From: Melanopsichium pennsylvanicum
Taxonomy: Eukaryota > Basidiomycota > Ustilaginomycetes > Ustilaginales
Assembly: GCA_900208305.1 (NCBI GenBank)
Contig: OAPG01000008.1
Location: 310,001-374,000, forward strand
DNA: 64,000 nt
Direction of reading: 5' to 3'
Below the pieces are notes generated by a model. It did not search any database and was not told the origin of the DNA. It was given only the letters and a program-made list of their open reading frames with translations. This document shows positions 20,727 through 31,032 of the stretch, one piece after another. Numbering within the stretch: the first letter of the stretch is position 1; every line of letters starts with the position of its first letter. A program made the translations under genes and the position numbers.

Positions 20727-22242
20727 TTGCGCTTATTCTTATTCGCAGCTCGATATTATTTCAGGACTCTGTTGCGCTTTCGCGGCCTCTGAATATCGGC
20801 TTTCCGCGCCACTGTCACTTATCTGCATTTTTATTAGCTTTTTCAGGCTCATATGGTTTTCCATCGCTCATTATTCTCCGTTCACGTCTCAGCAAGTCTT
20901 ACATATTCGCGGTTATACAGAGGTCCTTTTTGTGTGCAGAATCGTGACACGAGTCTCGCAAAAGCGATGAACCATAAGACGCAGTTGCAGATGAAAAGGC
21001 ACGTATGGGGCGAAGCTGCGGCTCGTGCTTTCTGCCTACGTGGGACCACTTGTTCTGAGGTCATCCACCACGGCGCGCATCCTATCATGACCGGTTGAAC
21101 CCATCGAGATTCTGCTGAGGCACAGCGAAAGCCTCGGAGCAAAATCTTCTCGATATTGTGAGCTTTCTCGGGTCGTCACATTCACGCATAGCCCCCTGAC
21201 CTGCTACTGTACGTTACCTTTGATGCAAAAAAATCGAGTGTGGAAGTGGTGGGTGGCACTGTGAGTGTGAGTACACACAGAAAACCATCTACTGCACTGT
21301 ACAGTGAGGTGGCCTTGAGAGTATTTTCGTACGAGAGGTTCGGTACTCCGAACTGCATGTTGGATGTCTCTCGGGTAGAATTTCAGCGATCTTGCTACAA
21401 GACTCATGTACTACTCGCCTCTCATGTACTACTCGCCTTTGGGAAATACAGTAACCGCGTTGACTGTTCGCCACCATCTTTAATAAAATCTTACACGCAG
21501 AAGGTTGTCGAAATTCAACATTTCAGAGTGTGGCAAAGTGCTGCAGTGGAGTCCGAATCAGTGAGGGAGGTTGAGCTGCACTGCTCAGTGCATCACAGGG
21601 GCGTAGCCCAATTTAAATCAACAGGCCAGCGTCATTTCCGGCCGAGCAGCCCAGCCTCGCAGGTTCAACTTAGACTGCTGTGACGCTAGTGCTCGGCAGT
21701 CGGCCAGCGTTCTGGAGCATCCCTAAAACGGCGCTGTTTTGTGTTCACTCCCTCGTCCCATCCACTCAGACAATCATCTTCTACGACCATCGCATTTCCT
21801 CATCTTTTATCTGTACTTCTCCATTCTTAACGCTTTCTCGCTTCGTCATCCCTATCAATCAGTCTCGCATATAGCGACTTCGCAAGAAACTTTCAGGCTC
21901 GCACGTTCTCTGTCCAACTTTTGCACCTCGGTGCCACGTTCTATATCGCAATTCACGGTCATCTTTGATACGAGCATTCGCGAACTTGCGCAGGTAGCAA
22001 ATCTGCTTCAATTCCGGTAGCACTGCACGCCTCCTACTTTCTTTGACAACGACGTCCTGGGTGCTAAAAACCTTCTACCGACCCAATCAACTTTCTTATC
22101 AACCCGAGCTTTACGTATCTAGCCACCTCGCAGTACTTGCATTTGCCCGAACTGTCATCCAGAAGTCGAATCTTCTTGTTGGATACCCGCATATCGCCCT
22201 CATCTGTTCGCTCATCTCCCTTGCTCTCTCACATTGTAAAGC
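20727..22242. other. Intergenic stretch, 1.5 kb, RAD51 3' end and decapping-activator leader
   Basis: No convincing gene. Frames such as 21240-21683 have no features. TACTGTA/TACAGTA occur at 21205-21211 and 21447-21453, with a related CTACTGCACTGTACAGTG near 21289-21306. From about 21740 the sequence turns pyrimidine-rich (CTTCTCCATTCTTAACGCTTTCTCGC), suggesting a long 5' leader for the gene at 22243. Confidence 0.6.
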
Positions 22243-23748
22243 ATGATTGCTGCAATGAGACCATCACATGCGCATTCCACTGCGCCTTCAATCCACTCAA
22301 GACCAAGCTCTCGCAACTCTTCCCACTCCAACGCAGTTGCGGTAGCCTCGCCACTCACTCAATCAAAGAGCGATAAGCTCGCTGCAAAGGCCGCCAACAA
22401 TATCGCCAATGGCGTATCCGGAAAGAAGGCATCAGCTGCCAAGAAGGCTGCCAAGCACGCCCAGCAACACCCTGACCCCTACAAACCGTCCCAAACTCCT
22501 GGCCTCATCACCTTGACGAAACCAATGTCAGAGGAGATGCATGCGTCTAAGCAGCCGGCTGGAAAACCGAAGAAGGTCAAAGAGGCCAAGATTGCAACCG
22601 ATGAACCCTCCGCAACTCCCATCAAGGCATCTCGATCAAAGAAGAACAAGTCATCACCCAAGGCTGATACCTCGGAGATGCTGCTCTCCAAATCTGCTCC
22701 TTCCGCTCCCCTGACTCATGCTCAGCAAGCTGCGCAGCAGCAGTCTGGCGCCGATGCTGCTGGGCAGTCTTCTGGCCTCACTTGGCAGCAAGAAATGTTT
22801 AAGAATGCTTCCAGATCCAATGCGGACCTGTCGAATGGCAATGGCTGTCGCCGAAACAAGAAGGTCAGCAAGACTGTCTCAGCACCAAAGCATGACGGCA
22901 ACCTCGCCCGTCCCCAGAAGGTCCAAGATGGCCGAGACTCGCCCGCCCTGACTTGGCAACAGGAACTTCTTGGTGCCAAGAAACGCGCAGGTCCACACTT
23001 TGACGTCTTCGCGGATGCTCGCGATGTGGAGACATTTGGTGCCGACGAAAGCGTCCCTCAATCTTACGGCAAAGTCGGCAAGAGGCGCCCTAGGGCTGGT
23101 AGCTTTGGCTCGGGAGGTCAGAAGAACGGCAAAAGCGGCAACAAAGGCCGTACCAACGACGTGCCTCTCCACATCGACGATCTGTTTGAGGCTTCAAAAG
23201 TTGATGGCATAAGCAAGTCCACATCGGCCCAATCTCAATCTCGCAACAACATTCATGCCAACCCGCAGACCCAATACCCCAGTCACGGTGCCCCGATCCA
23301 CATCGCACCCTCCACCCCCGTCAAGAAGGCGCCTAACGGCAATCCCCAGCACCCCAACGTAGCAGCAGCGATTGCTTATGCTGGTCCTAATTTCCACAAC
23401 TCGCCTTCTCCCGCTAGTCTGCCCGCACCCAAGTTCCGGAACCGCCTCAGCAAAAACAGTTCCGAGTTCGAGAGGGGTGCAGTGCGACCCTCGTCGCTCG
23501 CTGCTGGTAGCAGTGGCGATTCGGGAGTGAGCGATGACGACGAGGTAGTGATCACCAGGGGTGTACGGGGTACGACTGCTCCAGCTGACATGACGCACAC
23601 ACCCTCAAAAGCTTCCGTGCCTGCAGCTGTGCAGGATACTGGTGTCGCTATAGCAGAGACACCTGCTGTGCAGAAGCCCAGCATGCAGCCCGGTGCAACG
23701 GTAGAAAGCCTGCTTGCTAGGATGCTCGGTGGCGCTCGCCTCAATTAG
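22243..23748 (+). CDS. Edc1/PNRC-type mRNA decapping activator (predicted)
   Basis: A 501-residue, mostly disordered, Lys/Ala/Ser-rich protein from ATG at 22243. The telling part is residues 379-398: YAGPNFHNSPSP followed by ASLPAPKF. This fits the Edc1/PNRC pattern YAGxxFxxSPxPxxLPxPxF, in which YAG activates the decapping enzyme and LPxPxF docks on the Dcp1 EVH1 domain. Two further short repeats, LTWQQE at 179-184 and 236-241, each follow a Ser/Gly-rich linker; the second leads into a better-formed segment (GPHFDVFADARDVETFGADE). The C-terminus ends with a short helix (TVESLLARMLGGAR). The N-terminal third is strongly basic, fitting RNA association. I infer a cytoplasmic decapping cofactor. 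The motif match is clear; the gene's biological role is inference. Confidence 0.78.
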   Translation: MIAAMRPSHAHSTAPSIHSRPSSRNSSHSNAVAVASPLTQSKSDKLAAKAANNIANGVSGKKASAAKKAAKHAQQHPDPYKPSQTPGLITLTKPMSEEMHASKQPAGKPKKVKEAKIATDEPSATPIKASRSKKNKSSPKADTSEMLLSKSAPSAPLTHAQQAAQQQSGADAAGQSSGLTWQQEMFKNASRSNADLSNGNGCRRNKKVSKTVSAPKHDGNLARPQKVQDGRDSPALTWQQELLGAKKRAGPHFDVFADARDVETFGADESVPQSYGKVGKRRPRAGSFGSGGQKNGKSGNKGRTNDVPLHIDDLFEASKVDGISKSTSAQSQSRNNIHANPQTQYPSHGAPIHIAPSTPVKKAPNGNPQHPNVAAAIAYAGPNFHNSPSPASLPAPKFRNRLSKNSSEFERGAVRPSSLAAGSSGDSGVSDDDEVVITRGVRGTTAPADMTHTPSKASVPAAVQDTGVAIAETPAVQKPSMQPGATVESLLARMLGGARLN

Positions 23749-25455
23749 GCTGGTTCCATCACAATGCAGTGTGGCATCTGATCCAAGCCACCCGCTGTCA
23801 TGCTTCGCGCCTTTCTCAGATTCTACTGCAGTGCCCCCAACGAATCTGACGACCTCGGTGTCATTCCTCCGGGCCTTACACCACGGCACTTTATCCTCCT
23901 CCAACTACTCCCCATTCCTTGTTTCGGGTTTCTTGCTTCTCATCAGGCTAGCGCGTCAAATTCTGAAGCGCCCTGGCCGCAAACCGCCATCACACGCACG
24001 ATGGCGCTTATTTTAATTCGCTTTCTGTTTCGCATTCTATTCGAGACGGTCTTTCCTAGTTCGAGTGCATTTTTTGTCACTTGTCACGGTCATCGTCGCC
24101 TGCCGTCGCTCGTCTTTCGCATCGCATCGTACCATGTATCGGTATCGGGTCTCTTTCTCTTGACACCCATCGTCAGGCTCCTTTGCGAGCGCAATCTTCT
24201 GCAAGTCCCCATCCCGACCGTCCAACATTCATCTTTTAGCGCCCACCAGCATCTTTCGATCAACACCACGATCTTCAGTGACGGCAAATGACGCTGCCAT
24301 TGCACATACTCGGTGCATCATCAATCGAATGCAAGCGTGCGCTTCGACCCTTCACAGCGTTGCTGTTTCAGCACTCGAACCACTTTCATCGTCTCAGCAG
24401 TCCATTCACATCGACTTAATACAACCTGCGACGACCTGCGACGGAAAGCCGACGTTGACTCCGAATCAGCGCCCGCATCCCAAGATTTCCGCCACAGCGC
24501 GATCACCAACGCGGCCCAATTCCACCTCTGCGAGTCATTGCTTGTCCCTTAAGCTCTCATGCTTTCAAGATGTGAACACGCCTTGGTAACCTTGCGTGCA
24601 CTTCGCTCTCCCTTTACTCTCGTCACTCCCACTCTCGTTCTCATTCTCGCTTCCCTTCTCGGAGGTTTGCTTTTTCGCGTATCCACCTCCTGTCACCTGC
24701 CATTTCCCTCATGTACCCTCACACATTCGTAGAATCATCCTCCAACGGTTCACTCTGCTCCGTGGACCTTTTGTTCATCTTCCTAATCCCATCCTTCTCC
24801 CCCTCTTGACATTGTTAGGTGTGATATGTGTCAGCCGTTCCACATAGCATGCTACACTGTGCTTTGAGGCTGTTACAGGACGACAGAGCGTGTGTCAAAG
24901 TTCTTGATTCTTTTTGACACTGACGACTGGAGCAGCCGTGCGAGGCAAAAGCAAGGATGGGTTGGGAAATGGGAGAAAAAAATGTAGCCAAAATTTAACA
25001 TGATCAAGGAAGGTCTCGCGCGTCTTCGAGGCGCGAGGGACGTCGCGTAAAGCTTTAACTGATCAAGTCTGCGTCCAAAAAGTGTTGCGTTACTGTGAGG
25101 CTCATTACCACCCACCCAAGCTTCCTTCTAGACCCTCTGGTTTCAGTTGTTGGGCCCATCGTCAGTCACCACCATCACAAGAACAGACTCGCTGATAATT
25201 GAGGATAATCGTGATTAACGAATGCCTTGAAGAACCGAGGACCAGCGACTTAAGTTCCCCTCCAAAGTGCAACGCCGACATTTTGGTATCGGCTTGTTGA
25301 CCCTTGTCTTTTGCGATCCTTTTGAAGCTTCTACATACAAACGACTGTTTTTTGGCACTTGCCTAATCCTTCCGTGCAGCTCTGCGAACAAGCACTTCTT
25401 CAGATCACCCGAATTCCAACATACACTGTCATACCATTTGCACTTGGATGCGAAG
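23749..25455. other. Intergenic stretch, 1.7 kb, no gene seen
   Basis: It lies between two genes on the plus strand. Frames up to 163 codons overlap and lack domains or conserved composition. 24596-24850 is a long pyrimidine-rich run, and 25140-25455 is the likely promoter and leader of the Dpb4-like gene. AT-content rises around 24970-25000 (GAAAAAAATGTAGCCAAAATTT). Confidence 0.6.
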
Positions 25456-26226
25456 ATGCCACGAAAATCAACTGGAGGCAATTCAACAGCGGCTATAGGT
25501 TCAACGCCCAGTACACCGGTTGGGAAAACTTCCTCTGGATCGTGCAAATCCCTTACCAACACTACAACTGATGCCGCTGTCGTCGATTCATCAACATCCA
25601 TCACACCAGGCCTTACTATCCCACCGTCAACGAAAGCAGTATTGAAACAACAAGAGGTGGCATTAAAAGGATTAGATCTTTACGATCTTCCTCGAACATC
25701 CGTTATCAGAGCAGCAAAGAGCGATCTACCCGATACTGTTCAAATCAGGAAAGAAGTTCAATCGGCGCTAGTGAAAAGTGCGACTGTATTCGTTTCATAC
25801 TTGACGTCAGCTGCGCATGATAGGGTTATTGGAAAAGGTGGCAAGATCATCAGTGCAACACACGTATTGGAAGCTGTAAAAGAGTTAGGCATTCCAGATG
25901 AGGATTCGATGATGAAAGAGTTGAAAGAGCATTTGAAGGCTTTTAGAGAAGGTGTGGCTAAGAAGAAAAGCGAAAAAGCGAATGCGGGAAAGAATGGTGA
26001 TGTTGGTGATAATGAAGATGATGATGAGGAGGGTGGAGATGCAGATGTTTCTCGAATCGAAGGCGATGCACAAGATGATGAAGCAGATGAATCGGTTCGA
26101 TTCGATGAAGGGGGTGATGGCAGTATGCTTCGCAAAAGTTTGCAAAATCGCAATGGTATGGCACGTGACAACAACCATGATGAGGAAGAGGAGAGAGATC
26201 AAGATGAGTTGATGGACGATGAATAA
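25456..26226 (+). CDS. Dpb4/POLE3-like histone-fold subunit of DNA polymerase epsilon
   Basis: A 256-residue protein. The open frame begins at 25267 but the ATG at 25456 (MPRKSTGG) is the natural start. A Ser/Thr-rich tail of about 65 residues precedes the histone fold: LYDLPRTSVIRAAKSDLPDTVQIRKEVQSALVKSA (positions split here across helices 1 and 2), then VFVSYLTSAAHDRVI, then KIISATHVLEAVKELGIP. This matches POLE3/CHRAC17 and yeast Dpb4, which pair with a Dpb3-type partner in polymerase epsilon and in ISW2/CHRAC-type remodellers. The rest is a Lys-rich helix and an acidic tail of Asp/Glu runs, as in the family. It converges with the FAN1 gene, 246 bases apart. Confidence 0.88.
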   Translation: MPRKSTGGNSTAAIGSTPSTPVGKTSSGSCKSLTNTTTDAAVVDSSTSITPGLTIPPSTKAVLKQQEVALKGLDLYDLPRTSVIRAAKSDLPDTVQIRKEVQSALVKSATVFVSYLTSAAHDRVIGKGGKIISATHVLEAVKELGIPDEDSMMKELKEHLKAFREGVAKKKSEKANAGKNGDVGDNEDDDEEGGDADVSRIEGDAQDDEADESVRFDEGGDGSMLRKSLQNRNGMARDNNHDEEEERDQDELMDDE

Positions 26227-26472
26227 GACATCTCTCATCCACTCACAGTCTCTCACAAACACATCACAAGATCTCTCTCCCTCATGACTTGACGAAAAAT
26301 CACACAACACCACGAATGCACGTGATCACTTTGCAGCACTCACAATCGCATCATGCTCCGGTTCTTGGTTGTTTCAACCCTTCCGCTAGTAACGTTACGA
26401 TTCATCGCTCCTGTGTATGCTATCTTAGTCATTTCTAAAAGCGATGCAAACATACATACGTTTTACTTGTTC

Positions 26473-29298
26473 TCACCCCTCTGTCACGATGCCAACCTGA
26501 ACCTCAACCCCAGCGCGCAACAAAACATCGATCCAAACCTTTTGCGTTTCACTCAACCTATCACCCGGTCCTTTGACCTCCACAAACCTAACCGTTTTAT
26601 CCCTCATCCTCCAAATCACCAAATCAGGCATACCTGAACTGCAATGATCCCACTCTTCGACCAACATTTGACATACCATGCTTATACTGTGACCTCCCAA
26701 ACACTCTGCTACCTCCATAATGTCTTGTTTGGGGAACAGATCCCATCTACATCCTACTGCCCATGTTTTGTTGGGCCGTTCTCGATCATCGGTCTCCGAG
26801 ATGAGATCGAGACCACCGGTGGCCTCAATGTGATTGAGACGTGTACGGATCAGGGATGAGCGTACGATGGGGAATGAATCTGAGCCGAGATCGAGCGGTG
26901 CAGATTGATACGGTGTTTCAAACGAGCCAGGGATGGAGGGGTGGAAAATGATATCCCACATGACCAACACAAAGATCATGGTGAGAAGCTTGCCCTCGCA
27001 ATGATAGCCTCTGAAGTTTTGAAGCGCGTAATGTTGAAGACACAGTTGTTCGACGTGGCACGGTTCATTGTCCAACCCTCGCCAAACAGAGCGCATCGAA
27101 CGTCGAGTTGAAGTAGTGGTGGACATGGGAGTCTCAGAACCGGCCAGCATGGATAGTGTTGTAGGGTCCGGTGCGGGTGCGGTGAGATCGTCCCAAGAAA
27201 TGTCGTCGAGATCCTCTTTCTTCACAAATGGCACCTGCGCAGGCGAAAGATCCGAACCGGGTGTGGCAGAAGTGGTAGCACCGGGAGACTCGGCCTTGGT
27301 GGAAAGCTTGGACGGAAATTCTGAATCTCGCTTGACAACAGTAGGATCGGCAAAGGATTCGATCTTGACCCGTTTGAATAACGGTTTCCGCACCTCGAAC
27401 CCAGTCGAAGTGCGTTTTGTAGGTGAAGCCTTTGACGGGCTGCCATTGCGCGAAGAGGGTCCTGGAGGGAAATCGCCTTTGGACCTCGGAGCCTCGTCCG
27501 GCGAAGTGGGTGGTGAGTTTGCCGTCTGCAAGAACTTCGACAGCGCCGACGTAGGCTCGTTTGTACGTGTATCCGTCTCGAGCATCGAATCGAGCCGGAC
27601 TCCCTTGAAAACCACCTCGGATGTTTTCTTAAGCTTGGTGTATGAAAAGTCGTGCTGTTCCGATCGAGGTATGCGGAGTTGCGCTTCGAGTCTTGCGATG
27701 CGCCTCTGCAATGTGTCGTGGTAGATGAGATGCGTGTCTGGATCTTGCATGCCACGCACGCTGATGTTGAGTGCTTCTCTCTTGCCCTTGCGCTGATCAT
27801 CAGAATAGAGTGCTGTGATGAGCGCGAGCCGGTCATACCAGTCGCCACGTCGACCTCTTCGGAAAACTTTTTGATCGAGCAGCGCTTGCAAGACCTCTTT
27901 CTCCCTTTCGCGCATCTTGAACCTGGCCAACACCGTGGCACCTTTGTAGACAACCCTTGTGAGCACCCAGCCAGGGTGGAAACGCATGCGATGGTAGACC
28001 ATCTTGTGGATCCCATCTGGATGAGCCGCAACGCATTCCTGCACGCATGATTTCCACTCTTCCCAGACAGAGTCAAGGAGCATCAGGGCGGCTTGAAAGT
28101 CGGCCTCAGATTTGCCGAACTGGATGAGATTTTCCATTTCGGCTTCGATGCTGAGTGCGCGCTCAAAGGCTATGAGGTGATCTCGCGAGGGGAAGAGGAA
28201 GCTTGTTCGCTTGTAGCTATACTTGGGATAGTTGCGGATGCGAGAACGAGAAAGAATGGCGGTAGTGAGCGCTGCACTTCCGAGTAGATTGCCGCGATAG
28301 TAGACGAGGGCGACTCGGTCGACCAGTGAGCGTACAGCTGGTAGAACCTGCACACAGCCACCCCCCAAAGCAGCCGAGAGCTCATCTTTGAGCCGCGATC
28401 CTTGAGGCTTGCCAGCTTTCGAGGGACCAAAATTGAGTTGAAGCTGTTTATTGTGGCTTCCATTCAAGCTTGTGCTATGCGACTGGTTGGTCTGCTTGGT
28501 TGAGATCTGGAAAAGCATCGACTGAGACTTGGTAGCTGAAAGTGCGGAGATGATTTGAGCGCGTGTGGTGCCAATCTTTGTGATGCCCATATTCTTAGCG
28601 ATGACTTTGAGCTCTTCGATGGTGAGAAGGGAGAAAGATTCGGCGATGCCGCCTTTCATGTCGCTGTCGGTCATGACAAATCGATCTAGCAACGGTTCTG
28701 TCGACTCTTGTGACGCCTTGAGAGCGACTGCGAGAGCATTGTTGGCCGAAATCGAAGACTCGGTCAGAGGTTGCTTGTGACGATAGGTGGGCACACGAGG
28801 CAAACCGGTGTCCTCGTCTAGCTTGAGCTGTCGCTGAAGGCTCGGCAAAGTGAGGGTTGCATTCTCCTTGTCTGTATCGAGTGCGAGCTTTCGTCTGTCC
28901 TCCTCCTCGACTCGGGCAGTTTCGACTTTGGGACCATCGGATGGAGGCGCAGAGATGGGTGCTGCGAGCTCTTCGGTTGCAGCCTTTAGGTCCTGGACCT
29001 CGGGGCGATATGATTCTAGGCGGTCGAGACGATACCAGGTGTGCTTTTTGCGTTGGAGTAAGCGCACAAAGAGATAGCGTGCAGGGTATGAGAGAATGAA
29101 AAAGGACGAAAGGATGTCGAGCTCGGCATTGGAGAACAGGTAGGACTCGGATTCGAGGACGACGCATACCATCTGCTGGAAAAGATCTGGATACATGGAA
29201 GAGCGCGATCCTGGAGAATATGCAGTAGATGAAGGAGCCACTGGGACGTTGTCATGGACGAATGGAGCCACTGTGATCTTTCCTGCTTCAATCTGCAT
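26473..29298 (-). CDS. FAN1: FAN1-like structure-specific nuclease (VRR-NUC domain)
   Basis: A 941-residue protein from ATG at 29298. FAN1 cleaves 5'-flap and crosslinked DNA during interstrand crosslink repair in the nucleus. The C-terminal VRR-NUC domain is complete: GMPDLVIW, then VRFVEVKGPGDRLSETQ, with predicted metal-binding residues Asp892, Glu907 and Lys909 at the 15- and 2-residue spacing known from human FAN1. Upstream, GGHSISMVCQMLVEEWDHC matches the helix that precedes the nuclease core. Residues about 225-260 (LLTIEELKVIAKNMGITKIGTT) look like the SAP DNA-binding region, followed by a TPR-like helical middle with RMRFHPGWVLTRVVYKGATV. No N-terminal UBZ ubiquitin-binding zinc finger is visible. 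A disordered Ser/Pro/Lys-rich insertion of about 130 residues separates the helical region and nuclease. The gene starts 45 bases from the LENG1-like stop codon. Confidence 0.93.
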   Translation of the reverse strand: MQIEAGKITVAPFVHDNVPVAPSSTAYSPGSRSSMYPDLFQQMVCVVLESESYLFSNAELDILSSFFILSYPARYLFVRLLQRKKHTWYRLDRLESYRPEVQDLKAATEELAAPISAPPSDGPKVETARVEEEDRRKLALDTDKENATLTLPSLQRQLKLDEDTGLPRVPTYRHKQPLTESSISANNALAVALKASQESTEPLLDRFVMTDSDMKGGIAESFSLLTIEELKVIAKNMGITKIGTTRAQIISALSATKSQSMLFQISTKQTNQSHSTSLNGSHNKQLQLNFGPSKAGKPQGSRLKDELSAALGGGCVQVLPAVRSLVDRVALVYYRGNLLGSAALTTAILSRSRIRNYPKYSYKRTSFLFPSRDHLIAFERALSIEAEMENLIQFGKSEADFQAALMLLDSVWEEWKSCVQECVAAHPDGIHKMVYHRMRFHPGWVLTRVVYKGATVLARFKMREREKEVLQALLDQKVFRRGRRGDWYDRLALITALYSDDQRKGKREALNISVRGMQDPDTHLIYHDTLQRRIARLEAQLRIPRSEQHDFSYTKLKKTSEVVFKGVRLDSMLETDTRTNEPTSALSKFLQTANSPPTSPDEAPRSKGDFPPGPSSRNGSPSKASPTKRTSTGFEVRKPLFKRVKIESFADPTVVKRDSEFPSKLSTKAESPGATTSATPGSDLSPAQVPFVKKEDLDDISWDDLTAPAPDPTTLSMLAGSETPMSTTTSTRRSMRSVWRGLDNEPCHVEQLCLQHYALQNFRGYHCEGKLLTMIFVLVMWDIIFHPSIPGSFETPYQSAPLDLGSDSFPIVRSSLIRTRLNHIEATGGLDLISETDDRERPNKTWAVGCRWDLFPKQDIMEVAECLGGHSISMVCQMLVEEWDHCSSGMPDLVIWRMRDKTVRFVEVKGPGDRLSETQKVWIDVLLRAGVEVQVGIVTEG

Positions 29299-29343
29299 GT
29301 TTTGAGCGGATTGTGATCTATTCGATGCCTTCTGGCGTGTGAT

Positions 29344-29958
29344 TCAGTTTCTCCGAATGGTAGGGAAGCGCTGACGGTGCAAGCGCTTTCTGCGGAGAGA
29401 ACGGGCGGCTTGGACAGCTTCCGGCGCGTAGCGAGCCGATGGAATTGGAGCTGGAAGTTGGCTCGAAGACGAAATGTTAGATGGGTAACGGCGTCTTGCT
29501 GCTTTTCGTTGTGACAAAAAGCTTTGCATCGCCTTGAGTGGATCGTTGGAAGACTTTACGGTGGAGTCCTTGTAGGCGTCTTCGAGACGTTGATCCTCGG
29601 TCTTGCGGATCTCTCTGCCGTTGCGCAAGTGCGGGTCTGTGTACCAAGGGTTGAGCTCGTCTTGTGGCCTGAGAAGTGAGTAGCCAAAAGAAGCGCTTGA
29701 GTGTGCGTGAGGCGGATGCGGGTGCTCAGTAGTTGCAGAAGGCAATTGATCGCTTGCGACGCTTGCGGGTGAGTCGAGGTGGGGGGTTTTGCGGCTGGAA
29801 TGAAGAGCGTCGAGACGAGCTTTGTCGGTTTGTGCAAACGAGGAGTGACGCTGTTGCTCGTCTTGATGTGCTGCGATTGCTTGGTCTCGTCGGACTCGAT
29901 CCTTGTTGACCTGATTGTAGGGATGATAGGACTTGTGATGGGCCAAATGCAGGGGCAT
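29344..29958 (-). CDS. LENG1-like protein, probable spliceosome-associated factor
   Basis: A 204-residue protein. The frame opens with TTG at 29982; ATG at 29958 (MPLHLAHHKSYHPYN) is chosen. The N-terminus, HHKSYHPYNQVNKDRVRRDQ, fits the Cir_N-type motif (SWHVxNxxNxxRVRRDE) at the start of LENG1 and CIR proteins. The middle has NPWYTDPHLRNGREIRKTEDQR, and the end has SSNDPLKAMQSFLSQRK then PEAVQAARSLRRKRLHRQR, the same order as in human LENG1 (WY..., DPLxxMQxxLxxKK, xLRAERLRRE). LENG1 relatives are reported as spliceosome-associated and act in the nucleus. The protein is short, basic and likely disordered. Only 45 bases separate its stop from the FAN1 start, so one gene's 3' UTR must overlap the other's promoter. 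Confidence 0.75.
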   Translation of the reverse strand: MPLHLAHHKSYHPYNQVNKDRVRRDQAIAAHQDEQQRHSSFAQTDKARLDALHSSRKTPHLDSPASVASDQLPSATTEHPHPPHAHSSASFGYSLLRPQDELNPWYTDPHLRNGREIRKTEDQRLEDAYKDSTVKSSNDPLKAMQSFLSQRKAARRRYPSNISSSSQLPAPIPSARYAPEAVQAARSLRRKRLHRQRFPTIRRN

Positions 29959-30220
29959 ACTGGTGGTGGTGGTACAGGTCAAACTCGGTCAATCGCCATT
30001 TGAATGCTTGACCTCAATGTTAGTGGTTTGGTTGAGGTCACGAAGAAAAAAGAAGGTGCGATCGGCGACCTGAATGAATGACTGACTCGAGGCTGGGTCG
30101 GGCAACTCTATAGGCTGAGGTTTAAGAGTGATGTGCTGCATGCAGGGTCCACACACATTAATTGAAGCCGCTCGTGTCCGGCTTGCACCCTCACTCATTA
30201 TTCTACTTTGCTGTACCAAG

Positions 30221-30241
30221 AAAAAAAAAAAAAAAAAAAAA
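30221..30241. repeat. Poly-A run, 21 bases
   Basis: An uninterrupted homopolymer about 260 bases upstream of the LENG1-like start. Confidence 0.9.
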
Positions 30242-30715
30242 CCCTTGATATGGCTGACCATCATTTGCGCCCAAGAAAATGTTTGGGTCAAAGCTTCCGT
30301 GCGGGAATTTCAAGCCAGCTCAGTCGGTGTTGTTTTGGATACAACCCAAAAGTCACCCGTCCAATCTGGCCTCCGAGACGCGTCGCGGGGCATAAGTTAG
30401 TAGTGTGCAGTTGCGCATTTGTTTTTGGCTGCTCTACAGTCGTGAGTAAGTTAGAGTGCAGTAGTCAACAAGCGCGTTTGTTGTGTGCAATATAATCTGC
30501 AAGTTGAGTGTTGGTCTCTCGCAACTCGCACACATCAAAGTTGGACAGCGTGCGTGGGACCGATCCTTGCGAAATGACCTCATTTTACCGACTGCCTCTA
30601 CACTCGGTGTCCTCTTTTGACAGGAAAGCAAGCATGCATGATCATCCACTCGACAGTAACTTAAGGTAGAGCCCTCGCAAAGCGGAAACTCATCTCCGTC
30701 ATCAGGGGCAGCATC

Positions 30716-30732
30716 AAAAAAAAAAAAAAAAC
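30716..30732. repeat. Poly-A run, 17 bases
   Basis: A homopolymer at the start of the AT-rich block upstream of the myosin gene. Confidence 0.9.
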
Positions 30733-31032
30733 ATGGCCAGAGTCCGCGCCAAAATTGTTATTTAAATACAAGAAAAGCACGCCCCTGTCGGTTGGGAATA
30801 TTGTGTTTGTGTCGTAATGAATTGAAATTTTTTTGAAGTTGCGTATTTTCCCACTTAGGGGTGTTGAACCCTTTTAAGTTCGCTTGGGGTTCTGCTAAAC
30901 TACATTAATTTACTGTATTTCTACACTCAATTTCGGCTTGGGAGAGCAGCACTCGCAATGCAGTGTGAGTATACAGGTGGAGCAATAGACAGCAAGCCAA
31001 GTGTTGTTCTACTTTACATTTACTGTGTTGAT

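Noticed and set aside
28595..29167. A 190-codon frame within FAN1
   Set aside because: It is on the same strand in another frame, overlapping well-supported FAN1 sequence, with low-complexity Arg/Ser content.
19495..29298. RAD51, Dpb4-like and FAN1 genes as a DNA-repair cluster
   Set aside because: They are on different strands, separated by an unrelated decapping gene and long gaps; nearness alone does not show a joint system.
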